The notes under the pieces: model-generated | Databases searched by the model: none | What the model was told of the DNA's origin: nothing | The model's input: only the letters and a program-made list of their open reading frames with translations | Origin: Alphaproteobacteria bacterium MedPE-SWcel | GTDB lineage: Bacteria > Pseudomonadota > Alphaproteobacteria > Rhodobacterales > Rhodobacteraceae | Assembly (NCBI GenBank): GCA_001874255.1 | Contig: MPDC01000012.1 | Span: 55,873 to 119,872, forward strand | DNA length: 64,000 bases | Direction of reading: 5' to 3' | Made by a program: the position numbers and the translations under genes | In this document: one piece after another, positions 10,850 through 20,344 of the stretch | Position numbering within the stretch: the first letter of the stretch is position 1 | How the letters are laid out: every line of letters starts with the position of its first letter

Positions 10850-11640
10850 CCCAGTCGACCCAACCGTTTTTCCATCAGCGGCCAGATGGTGTCTTTGTTG
10901 GCAATGATCCGGCCAGAGGCCCATGGTCACCGGATCATTGCCACGCGGGGCCTGTTGCGGGCCTCGTTGCGCGTGCCGCAGAAGTCGAGGTTGGCGCGGA
11001 AAAGCTGCTGACCCGGCTGACCATGGACATCCTGCGGCCGGTCCCGACAGAGGGCATCCGTGTCGCGGCGGAAACCACCCGTCACACCCGCTCTCTCGCG
11101 GCCACGCGGGTGACGGTGCATGATCTCTCTGATGTTTTGCTGGCGCAGGCGACCACAATGCATCTGGCACAGCGCGATATCGGTGCGGTGCCAAGCCCCG
11201 AGGTGCCCGCGCCTCACCTCGAAGAGGCAACGCCGGGGCCTTTTGCCATCGGCAGCGGCCGACATGATCTGCCGAATTTCGCCCGTTTGCTCGAAACACG
11301 CTACGCACCGGGGTCCGGCTATGGACCCGGGCCAAAGACAATATGGTTGAGAACGCCGGATCTGCTTGCGGGGGAAGAGACGTCGCCGGTGCAGAGCATT
11401 TGCGCGCTTGCGGATTGCGGCAACGGGATTTCCTGGAACAAGCCCGCCACCGAGATGGGGTTCATGAACACCGATCTCACGCTGCAGATCCACCGCGCAC
11501 CAGAGCCGGGCTGGCATGCCTCCGAGGCCGTGTCGCATTGGCATTCCAACGGGATCGGCATGTCGCAGGCGGTCTTGTTCGACACGGTCGGCGCGGTGGG
11601 CACTGCGCTCCAGACACTGTCGTTGTTCCCGGTCCGCTAG
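10846..11640 (+). CDS. Acyl-CoA thioesterase family protein (double hot-dog)
   Basis: 264 residues resembling TesB-like two-domain hot-dog thioesterases: an N-terminal half with GPVAGLVARAAE and a C-terminal half with SEAVSHWHSNGIGMSQAVLFD. It likely hydrolyses an acyl-CoA made or used by the dehydrogenase encoded just before it. The start is GTG at 10846, overlapping the upstream stop in GTGA; no other start fits the spacing. Convergent with truA, only 23 bp away. Confidence 0.8.
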
Positions 11641-11663
11641 GCCGCAGCAAGCCTCGGAGGGCC

Positions 11664-12443
11664 TCAGGCCATATCGCTGTGGAACACCGGTTCGGGGTAT
11701 CCCACGCGCGCCAGATAAAGGCCGTGCCCGGGGCAGACCGGACCGCAGGCGGCCCGATCCCGGGCGGCAAGCGCGTCGCGGACATCGTCGGGCGTCCAGG
11801 CGCCGGAGCCGACGCGCTCCAGGGTGCCTACAAAGCTGCGGACCTGATTGTGCAGAAAACTGCGGGCGCGCACATGGAAATGGATCTCGGGGCCGGAAAG
11901 CCCCTCGACGCGCTCAATTCGCAATTCGTCCAGTGTTTTGACCGGGCTTGCGGCCTGGCAGATGGAGGAGCGGAAGGTCGTGAAGTCATGATTGCCCAGC
12001 AGGTGATTGGCGCCCTCCTGCATGGCGGCGACGTCAAGCTCATGATTGATCTGCCAGACCTGACCTGCGTCATGGGTTGCAGGGGCACGGCGCATCAGGA
12101 TGCGAAACAGGTATTGGCGTTCGATCGCGCTGAACCGGGCGTGCCAGTCCCCGGCGACAAGGGCGGCATCGACAATGGCGACGGGGGCAGGCTTCAGGTG
12201 GTAATTCAGCGCCCCGCTCAGGCGCCGCGGATCCCAGTCCTTGGCGAGGTCGCAATGGGCAACCTGCCCCAGGCCGTGCACGCCGGTGTCCGTGCGGCCG
12301 GCGGCTGCGATGGTATGGGGCCCGGGTTCCAGCCGCGCCAGCGCGGACTCGATCGCGCCCTGCACGGAGGGCTGGTCCTTTTGCCTCTGCCATCCGGCAA
12401 AGGGTTTTCCATGGTATTCGACTTTGAGAGCAATGCGCGGCAT
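11664..12443 (-). CDS. truA: tRNA pseudouridine(38-40) synthase
   Basis: 259 residues. TruA converts uridines 38-40 in the tRNA anticodon arm to pseudouridine. The catalytic Asp52 lies in GRTDTGVHG, the family signature, and the C-terminal half ends with the RRxAG/GHGLYL-type block (GHGLYLARV). I start at ATG 12443 ([12 protein letters not shown]), the usual N terminus; the open frame upstream adds only unrelated residues. Divergent from the YcjX-like gene. Confidence 0.95.
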   Translation of the reverse strand: MPRIALKVEYHGKPFAGWQRQKDQPSVQGAIESALARLEPGPHTIAAAGRTDTGVHGLGQVAHCDLAKDWDPRRLSGALNYHLKPAPVAIVDAALVAGDWHARFSAIERQYLFRILMRRAPATHDAGQVWQINHELDVAAMQEGANHLLGNHDFTTFRSSICQAASPVKTLDELRIERVEGLSGPEIHFHVRARSFLHNQVRSFVGTLERVGSGAWTPDDVRDALAARDRAACGPVCPGHGLYLARVGYPEPVFHSDMA

Positions 12444-12625
12444 GACGCGCGGGGTAGCGCGGGAAACCCGGTCTGGCAAGCCCCGGCAGCAGACGGGCCC
12501 TGCAGCTGCACTGGCAACGGAGCCACAGGATGCCTATGTTGCTTCGGGCAGGCCTCGGCCAGAGCAGTCAAACAGAAGCAGAGACAGAGCAAACGGCGGG
12601 GCATCGGGTGGCGCGAGGATCAGGG

Positions 12626-14044
12626 GTGACAGGACTGGCGGCGGATGTGGCCGAAGGAGTATTGCGCGGCGCGGAAACGCTGGGCGGCGTGGTGACCAGC
12701 CCCTTTGCAGAGCCGACCATTCGGCTTGGCGTCACCGGGTTGGCGCGGGCGGGAAAGACGGTGTTCATCACCTCTCTCGTGGCAAATCTCATGGAACGCG
12801 GCCGCATGTCCCAACTTTCGGCAGAGCGCGATGGCCGGATCGAGGCGGCCTATCTGCAGCCCCAGCCGGATGACACCGTGCCCCGGTTCGATTTTGAAAA
12901 CCACCTCGGCGCCTTGACGGGGCCGGAGCCGCATTGGCCGGAAAGCACGCGTTCGGTCTCGGAACTGCGGCTGAGCCTGCGCATTCGCCCATCGGGTCTG
13001 TTTGGCGGCCTGACGGGCCCTCGCGTGCTGCATCTCGATATTATCGACTATCCCGGCGAATGGCTGCTGGATCTTGCGCTTTTGGACAAGGATTATGTCA
13101 GCTGGTCGCGCGATGTTCTGGCCCGTATCGACACGCGGGAAGAGGCAGCCGCCTTTCGTGCCGCGTTGGGCAGCACGGAACCGGAGGCCCGTCACGATGA
13201 GCCGGTCGCGCAGGGCCTGGCCTCGGCCTTTGCCGACTACCTTCTCGCGGCGCGCGCGGCGGGGTATTCCGATTGCTCGCCCGGGCGTTTCCTTTTGCCC
13301 GGCGATCTGGCAGGCTCGCCAGTGTTGACCTTTGCGCCCTTGCCGGACACGGGCGCGCCAAGAGGCAGCCTGGCCCGTGAGATGACCCGCCGCTTCGAGG
13401 CCTATAAGTCACAGGTTGTGCGCCCCTTCTTTCGCGATCATTTTGCCCGGATCGACCGCCAGGTGGTCTTGGTGGATGCGCTGGGCGCTTTGCATTCAGG
13501 CCCCCGCGCGATGGAGGATCTGCGCCGCTCCATGGCTGATATCCTCGCGGCTTTTCGCCCGGGCACCAACGGTTTCCTGAGCCAGATCCTCCGGGGGAAG
13601 CGGGTGGAGAAAATCCTGTTCGCCGCCACCAAGGCCGACCACCTGCACCACCTGCAGCACCCGCAGTTGACCGCCCTGATCGAGGCGTTGACACAGGACG
13701 CCCGCGACCGTGCGCGGTTTGCGGGGGCTGAAACTTCCGCCCTGTCGCTGGCCTCTCTGCGAGCGACGACCGAAGAATTGCGGATGCATGACGGGGCGGA
13801 GCTGCCCTGCGTCCGTGGCTTGCTGGAGGAGACGGGCCGCGCCGCCGCGCTCTTTCCGGGACGTTTGCCGGAGGATCCCAGCCATGTGTTGACGCCCGCC
13901 CGCCAGGGCGCAGAGCGGTGGCTCGACGGCAGCTATGCATCCATGCGTTTTGCGCCGCAGCCGCTGACGTTGAAATCCGGGGATGGCCCCCCACATATCC
14001 GGTTGGACCGGGCTGCTGAATTCCTGTTCGGAGATCGCCTTTGA
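12626..14044 (+). CDS. YcjX-family P-loop protein
   Basis: About 472 residues from GTG 12626. YcjX proteins are P-loop NTPase-like proteins of unknown role, known as envelope-stress-linked partners of YcjF in enterobacteria. The P loop GLARAGKT is at about 38-45, near the N terminus as in the family, followed by an LDIIDYPGEWLLDL block like a switch region and VVLVDALGALHSG further on. I prefer the GTG because GAGGA (12615-12619) lies 6 nt before it and the family starts close to the P loop; ATG 12530 in the same frame is an alternative. The last 4 bp overlap the acetyltransferase gene. Confidence 0.82.
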   Translation: MTGLAADVAEGVLRGAETLGGVVTSPFAEPTIRLGVTGLARAGKTVFITSLVANLMERGRMSQLSAERDGRIEAAYLQPQPDDTVPRFDFENHLGALTGPEPHWPESTRSVSELRLSLRIRPSGLFGGLTGPRVLHLDIIDYPGEWLLDLALLDKDYVSWSRDVLARIDTREEAAAFRAALGSTEPEARHDEPVAQGLASAFADYLLAARAAGYSDCSPGRFLLPGDLAGSPVLTFAPLPDTGAPRGSLAREMTRRFEAYKSQVVRPFFRDHFARIDRQVVLVDALGALHSGPRAMEDLRRSMADILAAFRPGTNGFLSQILRGKRVEKILFAATKADHLHHLQHPQLTALIEALTQDARDRARFAGAETSALSLASLRATTEELRMHDGAELPCVRGLLEETGRAAALFPGRLPEDPSHVLTPARQGAERWLDGSYASMRFAPQPLTLKSGDGPPHIRLDRAAEFLFGDRL

Positions 14045-14517
14045 CCCATCGACTGCGCCGGGCGACGCCATTGGATGCGGGCCAGCTCGGGACCATCCTG
14101 CACCGGTTCGAACTCGAGACCCCCTGGATGCCGAAAACCCACTCGGCAGCGGAAGCGATCGCCTTTTGTGACAGGATGATCGCGCGCGGCTGGGTGACCG
14201 TGGCAGAACGACGCGACAGCAACCTGCGGCAGGCGTTCCTCGCGCGCGACGGAGACGAGGTCTGTGCGCTTTATGTCGACCCGGATCTCTGCGGCCATGG
14301 TCTGGGAAAGGCGCTGTTGGATCAGGCCAAATCAGAAGTGGCGCAGCTGCGGTTGTGGACGTTTCAGGCAAATACAGGTGCGATGCGGTTCTATCAGCGC
14401 GAGGGGTTCGTCGAGGCCGGGCGCAGTGATGGCCTGTGCAACGACGAAGGCCTGCCCGATATCGAATATCACTGGCATCGTGCCCATAAGAGTGACCAGA
14501 CGGAGCCCCGCCCATGA
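14041..14517 (+). CDS. GNAT-family N-acetyltransferase
   Basis: 158 residues with a GNAT fold: the acetyl-CoA binding segment VDPDLCGHGLGKALLD (Q/RxxGxG/A type, about 80-95) and a C-terminal NTGAMRFYQREGF motif typical of small-molecule or protein acetyltransferases. The substrate is unknown. The start is TTG 14041, which overlaps the upstream stop in TTGA; the end overlaps the next gene in ATGA. The gene is therefore embedded between the YcjX-like and YcjF-like genes and probably translated with them. Confidence 0.8.
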   Translation: MTHRLRRATPLDAGQLGTILHRFELETPWMPKTHSAAEAIAFCDRMIARGWVTVAERRDSNLRQAFLARDGDEVCALYVDPDLCGHGLGKALLDQAKSEVAQLRLWTFQANTGAMRFYQREGFVEAGRSDGLCNDEGLPDIEYHWHRAHKSDQTEPRP

Positions 14518-15515
14518 GCCAGAAACCGGTTGTTTTCGAACTAGAGCCCGAGGAGCAGGCAGGACCGAACGTCAGGGACGCGCCCCCCGTGCCTGAGTTC
14601 GAGGAGCAAACGGCGCGTCAGACCAGAATAGAGACACTGGCCGGGGGGCACAGGTCCGGCTGGTCGCGATGGGTCTGGAGCCTTCTGGCGGGGTTGGTCG
14701 CCACGATCGTGTCTGTTGCGGCCTGGGATTACGCCAGCAGTCTTCTGGACCGCCTTCCGGTATTGGGCCTGATCGTCTCGGCTGCCATGGTGGCTTTGGC
14801 CTTGGCGGCGCTGGTCTTCTGCCTGAAGGAAATGGCGGCGCTTGGTCGGTTGCGCCGGGTGGATGGGTTGCGTGCGGCCTGTGCCGCGGCACGGGCAGGA
14901 GAGGTGCAGCAGGCGCAGACACAAGTGGCGGCCCTGCAACGGTTTTATGCGGGACGATCTGATTTGGATTGGGCGCGCCGCACCCTGACCGATCGAAAAG
15001 CAGACATCTTTGATGCCGATGCGCTGATCGACCTTGCGGAGGCGGAGTTGATGAGGCCGCTTGATGCGCGCGCCGTAGCCGAGATCGAAGCCGCTGCGCG
15101 CCAGGTGGCAGGCGTCACCGCGCTCGTGCCGCTGGCGCTGGCAGATGTGATCACCGCGCTTGTCGCAAGCCTGCGGATGATCCGCCGCATTGCGGAAACC
15201 TATGGCGGCCGCTCCGGCCTGTTCAGCTCGTGGCGGCTGACGCGGGCGGTGCTGTCGCATTTGGTGGCAACCGGCGCCGTTGCCGTGGGGGATGATCTGC
15301 TGGAGCCGCTTCTCGGCGGATCGATCCTGTCCCGGCTGTCCCGTCGTTTTGGCGAAGGTCTGGTCAATGGCGCGTTGACTGCGCGAGTGGGGCTGGCCGC
15401 GATGGAGGTCTGTCGGCCGATGGAGTTTCAGGCGCTGCAAAAGCCATCCACGCGCAGGGTTGTGCAACGGGCCCTGACCGGGGTTTTCGGCCAGAGGACC
15501 GCAGGCGAACCATAG
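14514..15515 (+). CDS. YcjF-like DUF697 membrane protein
   Basis: 333 residues. After a charged, Glu/Pro-rich cytoplasmic N terminus (1-45) come two hydrophobic segments (about 52-72 and 82-105), then a long helical domain with repeated Ala/Arg-rich heptads (140-180) and a DUF697-type region containing LVPLALADVITALVASLRM and GGRSG. YcjF/TIGR01620 proteins accompany YcjX, as here. Function is unknown, with an envelope role inferred. ATG 14514 overlaps the acetyltransferase stop by 4 bp. Confidence 0.82.
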   Translation: MSQKPVVFELEPEEQAGPNVRDAPPVPEFEEQTARQTRIETLAGGHRSGWSRWVWSLLAGLVATIVSVAAWDYASSLLDRLPVLGLIVSAAMVALALAALVFCLKEMAALGRLRRVDGLRAACAAARAGEVQQAQTQVAALQRFYAGRSDLDWARRTLTDRKADIFDADALIDLAEAELMRPLDARAVAEIEAAARQVAGVTALVPLALADVITALVASLRMIRRIAETYGGRSGLFSSWRLTRAVLSHLVATGAVAVGDDLLEPLLGGSILSRLSRRFGEGLVNGALTARVGLAAMEVCRPMEFQALQKPSTRRVVQRALTGVFGQRTAGEP

Positions 15516-15697
15516 GAACGCGCCAGGGTCGATGGCGCAGTAGCCTGCACTCCGGACGCCTCGGCACGGGGTGGCACATCGCCAGCCGGAGGGGGCGGTC
15601 CCTTGTGGTGCTTTACCCTCGCAGAACATCGTTCTATAAGCGGCGGCATGACCCCGACTGCAGCACGACGCGTGGCCATCATTATTCGAATTACGAC

Positions 15698-15729
15698 CCC
15701 GGCGCTCTGACATAGATCGAGACGCCGGG
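15698..15729 (+). other. Hairpin in the ileS leader
   Basis: CCCGGCG (15698-15704) pairs with CGCCGGG (15723-15729), with extra TCT/AGA pairs inside. It lies about 75 bp before the preferred ileS start, in a 289-bp leader region that otherwise shows no gene. T-box control is not expected in proteobacteria and none is visible. The role is unknown. Confidence 0.4.
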
Positions 15730-15804
15730 CAAAGGTGCTTGAGTGATCGCACCGAACAGAATATCCCCACATCCGACCCGTTGATGGAAAAGGACGCCAG
15801 CGAT

Positions 15805-18729
15805 ATGTGCGCCGAAAAGACCCAAGACACGCCCGACTACAAAGACACGCTGAACCTGCCCAAAACCGATTTCCCGATGCGCGCAGGCCTGCCCAAACGC
15901 GAGCCCGCCTGGCTGGACCGCTGGGAGGAAATCGGCGTCTACGACCGTCTTCGCGCCAAGGAAGGGCGCACGCCCTTCACCCTGCATGATGGCCCCCCCT
16001 ATGCCAACGGCCACCTGCACATCGGGCATGCGCTGAACAAGACGATCAAGGATATGATCGTGCGGTCGCATCAGATGATGGGCCATGATGCACGCTATGT
16101 ACCGGGCTGGGATTGCCACGGTCTGCCGATCGAATGGAAGATTGAGGAGCAGTATCGCAAGAAGGGCAAGAACAAGGATGACGTTCCGGTCATCGAATTC
16201 CGTCAGGAGTGCCGCAAGTTCGCCGAAGGCTGGATCGACATCCAGCGCGAGGAGTTCAAACGTCTCGGGATCACGGGAAACTGGCCGGATCCCTATATCA
16301 CGATGGACTATCATGCCGAGGCCGTGATTGCCGATGAGTTCATGAAGTTCCTGATGAACGGCACGCTCTACCAGGGGTCCAAACCGGTGATGTGGTCCCC
16401 GGTTGAAAAAACCGCGCTGGCCGAGGCGGAGGTGGAATACCACGACAAGGAAAGCTTCACGATCTGGGTGAAGTTCAAGGTCGCGGAACCGTCCGATCAC
16501 AAGCTGGCGGGCGCCTATGTCGTGATCTGGACGACCACGCCATGGACGATTCCGTCAAACAAGGCAGTGGTTTATGGCGCGGGGATCTCATACGGGCTGT
16601 ACGAAGTCACCGGCACCCCCGATGAATGCTGGGTCAGCGTTGGCGACAAGTATCTTTTGGCGGATAACCTCGCGGCGGATGTGTTCAAACGCGCACGCCT
16701 CTCCGAGGACCAGTACGCCCGCGTTGGTGATGTCTCTGCCGAGGAGCTGGCAGGCATCGGTCTGACCCACCCCTTGGCCGGTGCCGAAGGCGGCAACGGA
16801 GAATGGGACGACATCCGTGATTTCCGCGCGGCTGATTTCGTGACAGACACCGAGGGCACCGGTTTCGTACACTGTGCGCCGTCGCACGGGATGGAGGAAT
16901 TCGAACTCTACCGCGACCTCGGCATGCTCGAACAGGTCATCACCTACAACGTGATGGATGACGGCGGCTTTCGGGCTGACTTGCCGTTCTTCGGCGGCAA
17001 ATACATCCTCAATCGCAAGGGCGGCGAGGGCGATGCCAATACTGCGGTCATCAACAAGCTGGTCGAGGTTGGTGGCCTTCTGGCGCGTGGCAAGATCAAA
17101 CACAGCTATCCGCACTCCTGGCGCTCCAAGGCACCGATCATCTACCGCAACACGCCGCAATGGTTTGCCGGCGTCGACCGCAAGCTGGACGACGGGATGG
17201 GCGAATATGGCGACACCATCCGGGAGCGCGCCCTGCGTTCGATTGACGAGCTGGTGACATGGACGCCGCAGACCGGCCGCAATCGTCTCTACTCGATGAT
17301 TGAATCCCGTCCCGACTGGGTGCTGTCCCGCCAGCGGGCCTGGGGCGTGCCGCTGACCTGCTTTACCAAAAAAGGCGCGCTGCCGACGGATGCCGATTAT
17401 CTGCTGCGCAACAGCGACCTCAACGCGCGTATCAAGGCGGCGTTTGAGGAAAACGGCGCGGACGTCTGGTACGAGGATGGCTTCAAGAGCCGGATCCTTG
17501 AGGGCATCGCTGACCCTGACGACTATGAGCAGGTGTTTGATGTCCTGGACGTCTGGTTCGATTCCGGCTCCACCCATGCGTTTGTGCTGCGGGACCGGGC
17601 CGACGGAACTGAGGACGGCATTGCCGATGTCTATATGGAAGGCACCGACCAGCACCGGGGCTGGTTCCATTCGTCCCTGTTGCAGGCCTGCGGCACCAAG
17701 GGTCGCGCCCCCTATCGGAATGTGGTGACCCACGGGTTCACGCTGGACGAAAAGGGCATGAAGATGTCCAAATCGCTCGGCAATACCATCGTTCCGGACG
17801 CCGTGATCAAACAATATGGCGCGGATATTCTGCGTCTCTGGGTGGCTCAGGCCGACTACACGGCTGATCAGCGCATTGGGGCCGAGATCCTGAAAGGGAC
17901 GGCAGACAGCTACCGGCGTTTGCGCAACACAATGCGCTTCATGCTGGGGTCCCTCGGCGACTTCAGCGAGGATCAGCGCGTTGCGGTGGCCGATATGCCC
18001 GAGTTGGAACAATGGGTCCTTCACCGTCTCGCAGAGCTCGATCACACGGTACGGTCGGGGTATAAAGCGTTTGATTTCAACGGCGTGTGGCAGGCGATCT
18101 TTACCTTTGCCACGGTGGATCTGTCGGCCTTCTATTTCGACATCCGCAAGGACGCGCTCTATTGCGATGGCGATACGCTGAATGCGCGGGCCGCGCGGAC
18201 GGTTCTGGATTTCCTGTTCCATCGCCTGACGACATGGCTGGCGCCGATCCTAGTTTTCACGATGGAAGAGGTCTGGCTGGAGCGGTTCCCGGGCGAGGAC
18301 AGCTCGGTACATTTGATTGATATGCCGGATACGCCGCGCGACTGGATCAATGAACCGCTCGCGGCCAAATGGGCCAAGGTGCGTCAGGCGCGTCGGGTCG
18401 TTACGGCCGCGCTGGAGGTGCAACGGACCGACAAGGTCATCGGCGCGTCTCTGGAAGCGGCCCCGGTGGTCCATATCCGCGAGGCCGATGTGCTGGGAGC
18501 GTTGAAATCCGTGCCCTTTGCGGATGTCTGCATCACCTCTGATATCCAGCTCACCGGCGACCCGAGCCCCTCCGAAGCCTATCGCCTGCCTGAAGTGGAG
18601 GGCGTGTCGGTGGTGTTTGAGAAGGCAGAGGGCGGGAAATGCCAGCGCTGCTGGAAGATCCTGCCGGACGTTGGCACGCATGCTCATCCCGGAACGTGCG
18701 GACGGTGCAACAGCGCATTGGACGGCTAG
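15805..18729 (+). CDS. ileS: Isoleucyl-tRNA synthetase
   Basis: About 974 residues. Class I synthetase that charges tRNA-Ile. HIGH is at about 72-75 (NGHLHIGH), KMSKS at about 653-657 (GMKMSKSLGN), the CP1 editing region (VIWTTTPWTIPSNKA) lies between, and the C terminus carries two CxxC pairs (CQRC and CGRC), a zinc site. I choose ATG 15805 (MCAEKTQDTPDYKDTLNLP), which leaves the usual short N terminus; ATG 15784 and TTG 15739 are open in-frame alternatives. A bidirectional terminator follows. Confidence 0.96.
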   Translation: MCAEKTQDTPDYKDTLNLPKTDFPMRAGLPKREPAWLDRWEEIGVYDRLRAKEGRTPFTLHDGPPYANGHLHIGHALNKTIKDMIVRSHQMMGHDARYVPGWDCHGLPIEWKIEEQYRKKGKNKDDVPVIEFRQECRKFAEGWIDIQREEFKRLGITGNWPDPYITMDYHAEAVIADEFMKFLMNGTLYQGSKPVMWSPVEKTALAEAEVEYHDKESFTIWVKFKVAEPSDHKLAGAYVVIWTTTPWTIPSNKAVVYGAGISYGLYEVTGTPDECWVSVGDKYLLADNLAADVFKRARLSEDQYARVGDVSAEELAGIGLTHPLAGAEGGNGEWDDIRDFRAADFVTDTEGTGFVHCAPSHGMEEFELYRDLGMLEQVITYNVMDDGGFRADLPFFGGKYILNRKGGEGDANTAVINKLVEVGGLLARGKIKHSYPHSWRSKAPIIYRNTPQWFAGVDRKLDDGMGEYGDTIRERALRSIDELVTWTPQTGRNRLYSMIESRPDWVLSRQRAWGVPLTCFTKKGALPTDADYLLRNSDLNARIKAAFEENGADVWYEDGFKSRILEGIADPDDYEQVFDVLDVWFDSGSTHAFVLRDRADGTEDGIADVYMEGTDQHRGWFHSSLLQACGTKGRAPYRNVVTHGFTLDEKGMKMSKSLGNTIVPDAVIKQYGADILRLWVAQADYTADQRIGAEILKGTADSYRRLRNTMRFMLGSLGDFSEDQRVAVADMPELEQWVLHRLAELDHTVRSGYKAFDFNGVWQAIFTFATVDLSAFYFDIRKDALYCDGDTLNARAARTVLDFLFHRLTTWLAPILVFTMEEVWLERFPGEDSSVHLIDMPDTPRDWINEPLAAKWAKVRQARRVVTAALEVQRTDKVIGASLEAAPVVHIREADVLGALKSVPFADVCITSDIQLTGDPSPSEAYRLPEVEGVSVVFEKAEGGKCQRCWKILPDVGTHAHPGTCGRCNSALDG

Positions 18730-18772
18730 GCCATTGGGCCTGTGAAACTCATCGAACCTGTGGATGTTCAAA

Positions 18773-18801
18773 CGGCCCGGAGTGTGATCTCCGGGCCGTT
18801 T
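18773..18801. terminator. Bidirectional terminator between ileS and a hypothetical gene
   Basis: CGGCCCGGAG (18773-18782) pairs perfectly with CTCCGGGCCG (18789-18798) over a 6-nt loop. TTTG follows on the plus strand, and AAA before the stem gives TTT on the minus strand. It serves ileS and the convergent gene at 18855-19313. Confidence 0.8.
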
Positions 18802-18854
18802 GCGTCAGCTCTCTGCGAACCGGGCCTGCCGCAGCAGGGCGAGTTGCATGTGTT

Positions 18855-19313
18855 TCAGGCCGCGATACGTGACAGCACATCCTGAGTATTGGTGTACATC
18901 TGCTGCGCATAGCTGCCCGAGGTCGCGCCTTTGAACACCATCTCCTGTCGCACGGTCTCCGCTTGTTGCATCTGGCTGTTCAGCAGGCTTTCCGTGGGTG
19001 GCAAACTGATCGGTTCCACGTTTTCAGGTGGTGGAGCGACCGTCACATCCGACCGGGACACCGGCTCTTTGACGGGAGCGTCCGGGCCTTTGTCGTACAG
19101 GCCAAGGGAGTCACCCTTCATGAGCGTATCGAGGTCGCGATCCTTCGGTGCCGGATCGTCACTCAGGAAATTTCCAAGTCGACTGTTGGCAAATTCTGCC
19201 CCAGTGGCCCCAATGGCCGCTGAAGAGGAGACGACGGTTTCTGTCTGGGTCAGAACCGCCACATTCGCAATGCTGGACGGCGCATTGGCGTATGCGCGCA
19301 TGGCTACAATCAT
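18855..19313 (-). CDS. Hypothetical protein, 152 residues
   Basis: I do not recognise this protein. It has no signal peptide or membrane segment. Residues 1-50 are Ala/Ser/Thr-rich, 60-110 are acidic and Pro-rich (including KEPVSR and VAPPPENVEP), and 110-152 look helical (SQMQQAETVRQEMVFKGATSG). ATG 19313 has a good site, AGAAGGGA, 6 nt upstream, which supports a real gene, as does the shared terminator behind it. A degenerate 14-bp tandem repeat lies 30-121 bp upstream. Neighbour of another unknown gene on the same strand. Confidence 0.65.
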   Translation of the reverse strand: MIVAMRAYANAPSSIANVAVLTQTETVVSSSAAIGATGAEFANSRLGNFLSDDPAPKDRDLDTLMKGDSLGLYDKGPDAPVKEPVSRSDVTVAPPPENVEPISLPPTESLLNSQMQQAETVRQEMVFKGATSGSYAQQMYTNTQDVLSRIAA

Positions 19314-19841
19314 ATCAAATCCCTTCTCACAACTGTGTCGGGTACTGTTCTGCGTCTACTGGTCTGCGTCTACTGGTCTGCGTCAGTCATTGGTCCGCGT
19401 CGGTCACTGGTCTGCGGCGGGTACTGCTCTGTCGATTGCCTGAGGGGCCTCTCCAGAGACGCGTTCAGGTAAATATATTGTTCATTGTAGCAGAGAATGC
19501 GGATGAAAACTTCTTGTCGGTAAAATTTGAAATTCTATTGGGCGCTCGGGGCAGGGATGCCCGGCATGGCCGTCCCGGAACGACAGGAATAGCGATCCGA
19601 GTGCAGTTTGCGTGAGAGGCTGTGACCTGATTTCCAGAGCGCGAATAATGACTTCGGTGGAAACAGGCCAAACATTCGGCGTTGAAAGGGGCCGCCTTGT
19701 CACTGATGGATCGTGCAGGCATCTTCGTCGTTCGCTCGATCGGCAGGCGTGATCGGGAGGAGCGGGCAGATTTCGAAATTCATCGGTTTTTCCGAAATTT
19801 TTACCTACCGGCTCAGCACTGTTTGTCTTGTCTTGCCTGCT
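19314..19841. other. AT-richer gap with tandem repeat, no supported gene
   Basis: 528 bp between two unknown minus-strand genes. It holds the 14-bp tandem repeat (19343-19434) and a stretch near 19465-19550 that is clearly richer in A+T than the surroundings. Small open frames on both strands lack good ribosome sites and look like chance. The 5' region of the 152-residue gene must lie here. Confidence 0.5.
19343..19434. repeat. Degenerate 14-18 bp tandem repeat, six units
   Basis: Units start at about 19343, 19357, 19371, 19387, 19404 and 19422. The core is TACTGGTCTGCGTC; units 2 and 3 are identical over 14 bp and the others drift and lengthen to 16-18 bp. On the minus strand the array sits just upstream of the 152-residue gene (start 19313). 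It could be a binding-site array, a leader element or slippage-generated repeat. Confidence 0.8.
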
Positions 19842-20147
19842 TTAGATGATTGCCTTCGCGCCGGCGTATCGACGGCTGGCTTCGCGTTCGGAGGCGCCAA
19901 AACGTTTGCCGCGTGCCATGACTGCAAGCTCGACACTATCGCATTTCTTGGGTTGAGAAGGCGTCGGAACTGGCTGATCTTTTGGGCTCACCTCACGCGG
20001 GAACACAGCGCCTGCAGCAGACTTCTGCAGCTGTTCCATTGCACGCGCCAGTTGCTGAGAGGATGCTCTGTTGCTGGCAGCTTTGTAGCGTGCCGCCACT
20101 GAGGGCAGATTGGCGATCTGTTCTTGATCTTCGCGCGGCGTCGACAT
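19842..20147 (-). CDS. Hypothetical protein, 101 residues
   Basis: Not recognised. A small, basic, soluble-looking protein. Residues 1-55 are helical and Gln/Ala/Arg-rich (SVAARYKAASNRASSQQLARAMEQLQK), 55-72 form a Pro-rich linker (KDQPVPTPSQPKK), and the end is basic (MARGKRFGASEREASRRYAG). ATG 20147 has AGGAG 8 nt upstream, which decides the start over the longer open frame. It is not part of an obvious operon; the next minus-strand gene starts more than 500 bp away. A DNA- or RNA-binding role would be a guess. Confidence 0.55.
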   Translation of the reverse strand: MSTPREDQEQIANLPSVAARYKAASNRASSQQLARAMEQLQKSAAGAVFPREVSPKDQPVPTPSQPKKCDSVELAVMARGKRFGASEREASRRYAGAKAII

Positions 20148-20344
20148 CGATGTCACTCCTGAACATGAATACGGTAAACGTATCTGTCGATATTCCGGAG
20201 TTATGTTTAACGTTTTACTTAATTCGACGAAATTTGGCGGCCCCAAACACCAAAAAAGCAATAAAAACGCCCATTTTTACGAAAAATACTCAGTGACGGG
20301 ACGGAAACGACGCCAATCTTTGCAGGGTCAAAGGCGCGCGGACG

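Noticed and set aside
15516..15804. T-box or other amino-acid leader before ileS
   Set aside because: No T-box sequence or specifier-like stem was found, and T-boxes are not expected in proteobacteria.
19713..20102. 129-codon plus-strand open frame in the unknown patch
   Set aside because: It mostly overlaps the opposite-strand 101-residue gene, which has a much better ribosome site.
20204..20222. TTAA-N8-TTAA near the start of the 101-residue gene
   Set aside because: Spacing is eight where a CtrA box needs seven, and the sequence around it is simply AT-rich.
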